Positions 56,808-64,000 of a stretch of 64,000 nucleotides of DNA are shown in pieces. How positions within the stretch are numbered: the first letter of the stretch is position 1; each line of letters starts with the position of its first letter. The DNA comes from Thermococcus sp. JdF3 (GTDB taxonomy: Archaea; Methanobacteriota_B; Thermococci; Thermococcales; Thermococcaceae). Under the pieces are notes generated by a model. The model saw only the letters and a list, made by a program, of their open reading frames with translations. It was not told the origin of the DNA and did not search any database. The stretch is from positions 62,001 through 126,000 of the forward strand of contig NZ_SNUK01000005.1 in NCBI RefSeq assembly GCF_012027495.1, read 5' to 3'. A program made the position numbers and the translations under genes.

Positions 56808-57770
56808 TTATTCAAAAACTCCCCACCCCTCCTCAAACTTCCTTTCTTCCTCGGCTTCTTCCTCCAGCTCGACCCTGAAGGTCTCCTCGGCTTTAACGTC
56901 CGGCCTCAGCCGTATGTCCAGAATTCCCCGGATTATGAACTCGCCGTGGCCGAGGAGGACGGTCCCGCCGCCGAGGGAATGGGCGACCATCTTGGGCGTT
57001 ATCGTGCCGTAGGAGCCGACCATGATGACCTTCTCCTCCAGGAGCATTCTCTCCCTGAACTCGAAGCTCTGCCCCTTCCCGATTATCTTCTCATATTCAA
57101 AACCATCCGTGCTGAGGGCGACCTTTACGCGCCTCGCCTTCGCCAGGGTGGAATAGACCGTTCCGGCAATGAACTTTCCTTCCCCCCTGAAGTTTATCTG
57201 GGCCGAATCGCTCTCCGTGGCAACCGCCACCGTGCCGCTCCCCCTGACCTCTCCCTCGTCGGTGAAGAAGAGCAGCAGGATGTTCCTGTAAAGCTCGTCG
57301 GTTATACGAACCGCTGGAGCCCTAACAAAGCCCGTGCCGTCCGGTGAAACGGCCGCTTTGAAACCCGCTTTGGGAAACAAAACCCCTGACGCCCTTATCT
57401 TCCCCTCCGCAATGAACTTCCTCTCCACGTGGTAGCTCCGGTTCTTTCCGCTCCCGACCCAGTATCCCTTCATCTCAAGCTTTCCCGTCTCGAGTTCAAG
57501 TTCCTCCGGAAAAGTTGCCCCTGAGTCGGAGAAGCCCACCAGACTCGCGAAGTTCTCGGCGCGCCGGTATTCCCTCCGCTTTTTGAGCAGGGCGTAGGCC
57601 CCGAGGGACATCATCAGCAGGAAGAAGATGAAGAACCCCAGTATGAACACCCCTCCCTCGGGAACGTTGATGAGCATGTATATCAGGGGCACCGTGAAGA
57701 GCACTATGAAAAGCACCAGGAAAACGAAGACGAGCGTGCTTCCCCTCTCCTTGAGGACGACGAGCTTCAT
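56808..57770 (-). CDS. Membrane protein of unknown function with large soluble domain
   Basis: 320 residues from ATG 57770, after GGTGAAA. Two adjacent N-terminal spans (about 14-34 and 42-62) are followed by a soluble domain of about 250 residues, mostly strands, with a Glu-rich C-terminus. No motif is recognised. It is convergent with the large helical protein gene, three bases apart. Widely spaced Gly-rich loops (HSLGGGTVLLGHGEF) suggest a beta-barrel or sandwich. Confidence 0.65.
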   Translation of the reverse strand: MKLVVLKERGSTLVFVFLVLFIVLFTVPLIYMLINVPEGGVFILGFFIFFLLMMSLGAYALLKKRREYRRAENFASLVGFSDSGATFPEELELETGKLEMKGYWVGSGKNRSYHVERKFIAEGKIRASGVLFPKAGFKAAVSPDGTGFVRAPAVRITDELYRNILLLFFTDEGEVRGSGTVAVATESDSAQINFRGEGKFIAGTVYSTLAKARRVKVALSTDGFEYEKIIGKGQSFEFRERMLLEEKVIMVGSYGTITPKMVAHSLGGGTVLLGHGEFIIRGILDIRLRPDVKAEETFRVELEEEAEEERKFEEGWGVFE

Positions 57771-57909
57771 GGGTTTCACCGGTGAATGTTTGGGAGAAGT
57801 GGTTTATTACCTCTTTCTTTTGAGAGCCTCGCCCTTGTGAGGGGATGAGGCCAGCCTTCCCGCGAGCGGTTTATAACCGATGCCCCCAACCGTTGTTGGG
57901 GTGTTGACG

Positions 57910-58587
57910 ATGGTTCGCCTTCCATTCCGCGATGGATTTTACGAACTGAGGCCGGGCAAGATAGTGGCTTTGGCGAAGAACTACGCCGAGCACGCGAGGG
58001 AGATGGAGAGTGAGGTTCCAGAAAGGCCTGTCTTCTTCCTCAAGCCGCCGAGCTCGCTGATAGGCCCGGGTGAGCCTATAATACTGCCCAGAATGAGCAG
58101 GAGGGTTGACCACGAGGTAGAGCTGGCGGTGATAATTGGAAAGCGCGCGAAGCGCGTGCCGAGGGAAAAGGCGATGGAGTACGTGCTCGGCTACACGATA
58201 CTCCTCGACATAACCGCCCGCGACCTCCAGGCCGAGGCGAGGGAGAAGGGCCTTCCCTGGAGCCTCCCCAAGGGCTTCGACACCTTCGCTCCAGTCGGCC
58301 CGAGGGTCGTTGATAAACGCGAGCTGAAGATAGATGACCTGGAGATAGGCCTCAAGGTGAACGGCCAGCTAAGACAGCTCGGACGGACGAGCGAGATGGT
58401 CTTCAAGGTCCCGGAGCTGATAGAGTACATAAGCTCCGTCATGACGCTCGAGCCGGGAGACATACTAGCGACCGGGACTCCAGCAGGGGTAGGCCCGCTC
58501 AGTCACGGCGACAGGATTGAGGCCTGGATTGAGGGAATTGGGAATGTCGAGTTCGACGTCCTGGCCGAGGGTTCAATACTGTGCTGA
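57910..58587 (+). CDS. Fumarylacetoacetate hydrolase-family enzyme
   Basis: 225 residues from ATG 57910, after GGGGTG; the TATA element GGTTTATAACC (57869-57879) excludes the earlier start at 57880. FAH-fold enzymes act on 2-oxo acids or acylpyruvates with Mg2+ or Mn2+. KIVALAKNYAEHAREME, the metal-binding DHEVELAVIIG and LEPGDILATGTPAGVGPL are intact. The substrate, such as acylpyruvate or oxaloacetate, cannot be decided from the sequence. It is transcribed alone. Confidence 0.92.
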   Translation: MVRLPFRDGFYELRPGKIVALAKNYAEHAREMESEVPERPVFFLKPPSSLIGPGEPIILPRMSRRVDHEVELAVIIGKRAKRVPREKAMEYVLGYTILLDITARDLQAEAREKGLPWSLPKGFDTFAPVGPRVVDKRELKIDDLEIGLKVNGQLRQLGRTSEMVFKVPELIEYISSVMTLEPGDILATGTPAGVGPLSHGDRIEAWIEGIGNVEFDVLAEGSILC

Positions 58588-58632
58588 GAAACTTTTTTAA
58601 GTTTTTAATCTTTAACTGTCTTCGGTGGTGTT

Positions 58633-58971
58633 ATGAAGCCCGTCCGCTGGCTGGTAGTTCTCCTCTTGGTCCTGGTGGTGCTCAGCTCCGCCTGCCTGGA
58701 CAACAATTTCGTCTACGCCAGGGGAAAGAACGTTCCGGCCGGGGAGAGCAGGGAGTGGCCTTTCAGGGGCCCGGCGAACCTGACGGTCGAGATAAGCTCC
58801 AGCGTCCCCGTCGAGGTGAAGGTTGTCTCCTCCGACGGAACCGTGCTGAGGGACTTTGGAACCGTCAGGGAAGTAAATGCGGTCGTTGAGCTTCCGGAGG
58901 GCAGGTGGAAGGTCGCGGTGAGCAATCCGGGCAACGAGACCGCGGTCATTGACGTGACCCTGAAGACCTGA
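58633..58971 (+). CDS. Small secreted lipoprotein
   Basis: 112 residues, GGTGGTG upstream. The signal peptide ends in a lipobox (LSSAC, Cys near 21), so the mature protein is lipid-anchored outside. The mature domain is a compact beta-sandwich of about 85 residues (ANLTVEISSSVPVEVKVVSS). TATA-like AACTTTTTTAAG lies at 58590-58601. No function is known. Confidence 0.75.
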   Translation: MKPVRWLVVLLLVLVVLSSACLDNNFVYARGKNVPAGESREWPFRGPANLTVEISSSVPVEVKVVSSDGTVLRDFGTVREVNAVVELPEGRWKVAVSNPGNETAVIDVTLKT

Positions 58972-59312
58972 GCCTTCGTTTTTCCCGGAACTTTTCCTAA
59001 ATCGCTTCAGCATTTTCAAGTTTCAACTAACCATCGTTCGGCGGATTAAACGGCACATTAAACACCCTTCGAGCCTTCAATGTCGTAATGTGCGTTGGTG
59101 TCCAATTGTCCATCTTCCTGATGAATTTTTATTCATGCTGAGACTAAAAACGGCATAGAAGTCTGTTTTAACTCGTCTTTGGTTTTAAATCCGCGTTCTT
59201 GGCATTTACAGGGCTGAAAAACTTTATATTGCCAAACGGACCAATCTCCCAGGAATGCACATTCCCACGGAACATGGACATGAATGCTCATAACTGTACA
59301 GGAGGTTGGGAG
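58972..59312 (+). promoter_or_regulatory. Non-coding gap with OPT transporter promoter
   Basis: About 340 bases without a supported gene. The TATA element is AACTTTATATTG (59220-59231), giving a leader of roughly 60 bases before ATG 59313 with a small hairpin GGAATG-CA-CATTCC. An AT-rich inverted repeat ATGAAT-TTTT-ATTCAT lies at 59120-59135. Confidence 0.5.
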
Positions 59313-61064
59313 ATGGCGGACGCCAACTGGAAGGTTGGAGACGCGAGCTGGAAGCGTAAGGATTCGGACGAGACCTACCGCGAAGTGACGCCCGCGGCGA
59401 TAATCCTCGGCGTCATCTGGGGCGCCTTCATGGCGGCCAGCTTCACCTACGCGGGAATGATAATGGGCTTCACCTCCGGCGGTTCGGCGATAGCTGCCAT
59501 CGTCGGCTGGGGAGTTCTGAGGGGAATCCTCAAGAAGGGAACCGTCGTCGAGAACAACATCGTTCAGACCATAGCCTCTGCCGTCAACATCTCGGTCTCG
59601 GGAGTCATCTTCACCATCCCGGCGCTCTACATCATGGGACTCCACGAGGAGATAAACACGACCTACTTCTTCCTCGCCACAGCGGCCGGAGCTATACTTG
59701 GAATCACCTTCATAATCCCACTGAGGAAGCAGATGATTGAGATAGACCGCCTCCGCTTCCCGACCGGGACTGCCGTTGCCACCGTCCTGAAGACCCCTGG
59801 AAGCGGAATCGAGAAGGCCAGACTGCTCTTCCTGGGCATGGCCGTCAGTGCAATAGTCTACCTCATCCAGCAGTTCCCGGTGCTCGGCCTCCCGGAGATA
59901 ATCCCCGAGTACATAGACCTTGGCGCTATACTCCACCTCCCCGAGTGGGTCAGCCTGGCCATGGCCCTCTCGCTGATGGTCTTTGGAATGGGCCTCATCA
60001 CCGGAAGGAACGGCCTCATAGTCCTCGCCGGTGGAATACTCTCCTACTACATCATCACGCCCATAGTTAAGACCCTCGGCTGGCTCCCGAGCGACGTCAC
60101 CGGCGGTGCCGTCAGCGGCTTCGTCTACGCCAACATGACCAGGCCGCTCGGTATCGGAATGCTCCTCGGCGGCTCGATAGCGGGCCTCATACTCTCGATG
60201 CCCGTCATTATAGTCGCCCTTAAGAGCATAGCCAACGCGAGCAAGCTCGGAACCGGCAGGAACGAGGAGCTCCCGATAAAGTACCTCTACGCTGGAATAG
60301 CCCTTGCCTTCCTGCTGCTCCTCATTACCACCTACCAGCTGGGTAACCTCGGCATCGGCAGGAGCCTGCTCACGGCACTCGTCGGTGTCGCCTGGATATT
60401 CGTGGCGGCGCTGCTCGTTGCTATGTCCACCGGAATGACCGACTGGAGCCCGGTTTCGGGCCTCTCCCTCGTGTCGGTCATGATACTCCTCTACCTCACC
60501 GGCAAGCAGGTGCCGCTGACCATACTCCTTGGAGCCACCGTCGGTGTCGCCATCTCCGGCGCCGCTGACATGATGCAGGATCTCAAGACCGGCCACCTCG
60601 TTGGAGGTATTCCCTCCAGGCAGCAGAAGGTTGAGCTCCTCACCGCCTGGATAGGCCCGATAATAGCCCTCACCGTCGTTGGCCTCATATGGAAGGCCTA
60701 CGGCATCGGAAACGAGACCGTCCCGGCACCGCAGGCCATGGCCCTCAAGTCCATGGTCGATGCGATCCTCGGCGGCAACGTCCCGGTGGACAAGTTCATC
60801 GCGGGAGGAATCCTCGGCTTCGCCCTCTCCATGAGCGGAATACCGGGACTTGGCGTCCTCGTCGGCCTGTCGATGTACCTGCCGATGCTCTACATCCTGC
60901 CCTACGGACTCGGCTGTATCGTCCACGAGGTGGCGAAGAGGAAGAAGGGCAACGAGTTCATAACCGAGAAGGTGCTCCCGGTCGCGGCCGGACTGATGGT
61001 CGGAGAGGCGGCAATGACGCTCCTCTTCGCGGTCCTGACCGTTATGGGAGTGCTCCACCCGTGA
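59313..61064 (+). CDS. OPT-family oligopeptide transporter
   Basis: 583 residues from ATG 59313, after GGAGGTTGG. About fifteen spans, family OPT/YSL, proton-coupled uptake of small peptides or metal chelates. Recognisable parts are YTYAG-like FTYAGMIMGFTSGGSA, PLRKQMIEIDRLRFPTGTA and MGLITGRNGLIVLAGG. It is coupled to the next gene by a short gap with GAGGTGAT. Peptide uptake fits the peptide-fermenting lifestyle, and an ABC peptide transporter lies nearby. Confidence 0.93.
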   Translation: MADANWKVGDASWKRKDSDETYREVTPAAIILGVIWGAFMAASFTYAGMIMGFTSGGSAIAAIVGWGVLRGILKKGTVVENNIVQTIASAVNISVSGVIFTIPALYIMGLHEEINTTYFFLATAAGAILGITFIIPLRKQMIEIDRLRFPTGTAVATVLKTPGSGIEKARLLFLGMAVSAIVYLIQQFPVLGLPEIIPEYIDLGAILHLPEWVSLAMALSLMVFGMGLITGRNGLIVLAGGILSYYIITPIVKTLGWLPSDVTGGAVSGFVYANMTRPLGIGMLLGGSIAGLILSMPVIIVALKSIANASKLGTGRNEELPIKYLYAGIALAFLLLLITTYQLGNLGIGRSLLTALVGVAWIFVAALLVAMSTGMTDWSPVSGLSLVSVMILLYLTGKQVPLTILLGATVGVAISGAADMMQDLKTGHLVGGIPSRQQKVELLTAWIGPIIALTVVGLIWKAYGIGNETVPAPQAMALKSMVDAILGGNVPVDKFIAGGILGFALSMSGIPGLGVLVGLSMYLPMLYILPYGLGCIVHEVAKRKKGNEFITEKVLPVAAGLMVGEAAMTLLFAVLTVMGVLHP

Positions 61065-61074
61065 GGTGATGGAA

Positions 61075-61587
61075 ATGAAGAAGCTCGCTGGAAACGTCCT
61101 GCTCACGGTAGGCCTCGTTGCGGGAGCCATCACCGCCGCCAGGATCCCGCCCATGTGGGGCGGCTTAGCCGCTTCCCTGGTCGTCATGGGGGCGGGCATC
61201 TTCCTCAGGCGCCAGGGTGCGAAGGAGGAGCTCCACAGGGCGGCCCAGAGCGGAACCGGAGGCGTCAGGGAGCTTGAGAGGCTCCTCACCGATGCCCTTG
61301 GCAGGATCGAGAGGATAATGGACGCCCCGCGCGAGAAGGCCGTTGAAGAACTCACCGGAATCCTCGAGGAGCTCGATGAGTTCGCCGAGAAGGCGCAACC
61401 CCTCAGGATAGAAGGCCTCATGACTTACGGAACCATCATGAGCGTCTTCAGCAGGGGCGAGAGGGCCCTCAACAGGGCCTGGAGCGCCTTCGCGGACGGC
61501 TATGAAAACGAGGGAAGGAGATACCTCCGCTACGGCTACGAGGACCTCAAGGAGACCCTCAGCGCGGTCAAGGCGCTGAAGGTCTGA
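61075..61587 (+). CDS. Membrane-anchored partner of the OPT transporter, unknown
   Basis: 170 residues from ATG 61075, five bases after GAGGTGATG, starting ten bases behind the OPT stop. Two N-terminal spans (about 6-24, 27-44) are followed by a helical cytoplasmic domain (about 50-170) with coiled-coil character. Tight linkage to OPT suggests an accessory role. No family name is recalled with confidence. Confidence 0.75.
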   Translation: MKKLAGNVLLTVGLVAGAITAARIPPMWGGLAASLVVMGAGIFLRRQGAKEELHRAAQSGTGGVRELERLLTDALGRIERIMDAPREKAVEELTGILEELDEFAEKAQPLRIEGLMTYGTIMSVFSRGERALNRAWSAFADGYENEGRRYLRYGYEDLKETLSAVKALKV

Positions 61588-61611
61588 GCTCTCTTTCTTT
61601 TCTTTCCCCGG
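61588..61611. terminator. T-rich gap between convergent genes
   Basis: CTCTCTTTCTTTTCTTTCC follows the upstream stop on the plus strand, a plausible terminator for the OPT operon. Confidence 0.4.
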
Positions 61612-62805
<1,194 letters not shown>

Positions 62806-62828
62806 ATTTTCGGTCAAAATAATTTGTC

Positions 62829-63860
62829 ATGAGGCTCCCGCTTAGGACCCTCACCCGGCTGGTGGCGGTTTACCTCGGCGTCCTCTTAGTGATCGTTCTG
62901 GTAGCCGGCGCCAGCTCGAACAAACTGACATGGGAGTACGCCCACGAGGCGGTTCTTAATATCCGCGAATCCAACCCGGTTTTTTACGCCGAGCTTGAGA
63001 GGAACGCCACCAGGGAGGGCCTGACAGTTGATGAGTACTACTATCGAATACTCACCAAGGCAAAGGGAGTCGAAACCGACAACCTTCTCCTCATGGGGAT
63101 AGACCTCCTCAGGAAGAGCTTTGACTACTACCGCGAGAACCCCAAGTACGACTTCGCCCACGTCATAAAGGTGACCCTCGCCGTCATGGGGCTGGCCATG
63201 CTCCTGACGATTTTCCTGGGTCTGTTCCTGGGTTTTAAGCTGGCAAACGGAAGGTTCCTTGGGACGGTTGAGGGCCTGGCTCGCTTCTTCAACGGCCTGC
63301 CCTCCTGGTGGATAGGTGCGGTTCTGATAGCGGTCTTCGCCGTTGAGCTCGGCGTTCTTCCCATCGCCGGCCTGAGGAGCACTCCACCAAAGGAGGGCTT
63401 TGGGGGCTTCATCGACATCCTCTGGCATCTCGTCCTTCCCGTTACCACGCTGGTCTTCGTCTACGTCTGGGAGTTCGTGGTCACGGTGGCCCACGAGGTG
63501 AGGAACGAGCTTGGAAAGCCCTACGTCTTCACCGAGAGGGCCAAGGGCCTTCCCGAGGGGATGATATACAGGAAGCACGTTCTCAGAAACGTTTCCATCG
63601 TCCTGAGTTCTTTCACGGTCCAGAAGTTCGTTGAGATGTTCACGGACTACATAGTCATAGACGTCCTCTTCGGCCTCGGCGGCCTTGGAACACTCCTGAG
63701 GGCCAGCTTCGTCAGGACCATAGTCCCGGCCATAGGCGTCGTCGTGCGCTTCGACTACCGCCTCTTCTTCGTCGTAACGCTGTCGATAGCCACCATAACG
63801 TTCCTCTTCTCCCTCCTGCTGGAGCTGACCAAAGGACTGCTCGATCCGAGGGTGAGCTGA
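62829..63860 (+). CDS. Peptide/sugar ABC transporter permease (Dpp/Opp B type)
   Basis: 343 residues. One N-terminal span, a long extracytoplasmic domain (about 27-110), then five spans with the BPD_transp_1 core. The EAA-like loop for the ATPase is FTERAKGLPEGMIYRKHVLRN (RAKGL...), followed by FGLGGLGTLL. It is the first permease of an oligopeptide- or sugar-type ABC importer; the second begins one base after its stop. A binding protein or ATPases would lie beyond the right edge. Confidence 0.9.
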   Translation: MRLPLRTLTRLVAVYLGVLLVIVLVAGASSNKLTWEYAHEAVLNIRESNPVFYAELERNATREGLTVDEYYYRILTKAKGVETDNLLLMGIDLLRKSFDYYRENPKYDFAHVIKVTLAVMGLAMLLTIFLGLFLGFKLANGRFLGTVEGLARFFNGLPSWWIGAVLIAVFAVELGVLPIAGLRSTPPKEGFGGFIDILWHLVLPVTTLVFVYVWEFVVTVAHEVRNELGKPYVFTERAKGLPEGMIYRKHVLRNVSIVLSSFTVQKFVEMFTDYIVIDVLFGLGGLGTLLRASFVRTIVPAIGVVVRFDYRLFFVVTLSIATITFLFSLLLELTKGLLDPRVS

Positions 63861-63861
63861 A

Positions 63862-64000
63862 ATGGGAAGGAAAGCGGGAGTGGCGATACTCGTAATCTTC
63901 GCGCTCTTCGTAATCTTCTCGAACGCGGGCGTGAGCGAGGAGGACATTGCCAACTGGGAGAATCTCAACTACTGGAAGGACAACCCGCGAATGGCATATC
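63862..64000 (+). CDS. Second ABC transporter permease, N-terminus only (partial)
   Basis: The first 46 codons of the next gene, running off the window. GGTGAG is seven bases before the ATG. One span (about residues 5-22, VAILVIFALFVIFSNAG) is followed by the start of an extracytoplasmic domain (EEDIANWENLNYW), as in DppC/OppC-type permeases with extended loops. Role is inferred from position. Confidence 0.7.
   Translation, partial: MGRKAGVAILVIFALFVIFSNAGVSEEDIANWENLNYWKDNPRMAY

Noticed and set aside
59116-59145. C/D-box RNA (CTGATGA ... CTGAG)
   Set aside because: Box C' and a second box D at proper spacing are missing, and the candidate guide is a self-complementary AT stretch.
59244-59314. 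Perfect 8-base complementarity (ATCTCCCA to TGGGAGAT) covering the OPT start codon, as a riboswitch-like switch
   Set aside because: The TATA box at 59220-59231 puts the transcript start near 59251, so the upstream arm would not be transcribed.

Overview
The window is about 64 kb of a hyperthermophilic euryarchaeon of the order Thermococcales, most likely a high-GC Thermococcus. The signs are an Orc1/Cdc6 gene in an operon with both subunits of the archaeal DNA polymerase D, RadA carrying an intein, NucS/EndoMS, two alpha subunits of ADP-forming acetyl-CoA synthetase, an exported GH13 alpha-amylase with a Thermococcales glycolytic operator, and archaeal signals throughout (TATA boxes about 25 bases before starts, GGTG-type ribosome binding sites). 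No rRNA and no CRISPR array was seen; there is one tRNA (Gln, anticodon TTG). Where an upstream in-frame codon would place the start before or inside the ribosome binding site or TATA box, the internal start is given.

Layout. 0-9.2 kb: end of an RND-type exporter, its secreted partner, a LEA14-like protein, an NSUN6-like tRNA methyltransferase, two tandem UPF0104 membrane proteins and NAD kinase. 9.2-14.9 kb: DUF835 protein, Kae1, an acetyl-CoA synthetase alpha paralogue, CoaD, TpiA and tRNA-Gln. 14.9-25.2 kb, all leftward: the replication operon orc1 - DP1 - unknown gene - DP2, preceded by two tandem YbjN-like genes. 25.2-25.9 kb: an AT-rich intergenic region that looks like the replication origin, with two complete inverted origin recognition boxes (ORB). 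Genes to the right run mostly rightward: K+ channel, radA and nucS, later mtnP and mtaD.

The first unusual result is the spread of the ORB core. TCCA(C/G)TGGA occurs 15 times by eye where about 0.5 would be expected at equal base frequencies, and 14 copies lie between 12.98 and 32.05 kb. Most are inside genes (coaD, tpiA, DP1, K+ channel, radA, its intein, mtnP), not in intergenic DNA.

The second is an accessory region in two parts, 32.8-34.8 kb and 41.0-48.0 kb, AT-richer than its surroundings. It holds secreted precursor genes each followed by small polytopic membrane proteins. One precursor has a Cys-rich C-terminal domain laid out like halocin C8. Three others share a duplicated promoter/leader with an apparent TTG start and an MKWRPL-type signal peptide, but carry different cargo; two end in a related hydrophobic tail, and a free 26-residue ORF encodes only that tail. 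I read this as an undescribed family of exported peptide or toxin cassettes with candidate immunity or transport proteins; this is inference.

48-64 kb: alpha-amylase, an HTH/DUF211/HTH operon, acetyl-CoA synthetase alpha, TrpS, an SMP-like small protein, a large unknown helical protein with an RHH-like N-terminus, an FAH-family enzyme, an OPT transporter, Trm14 and the start of a peptide ABC transporter operon.
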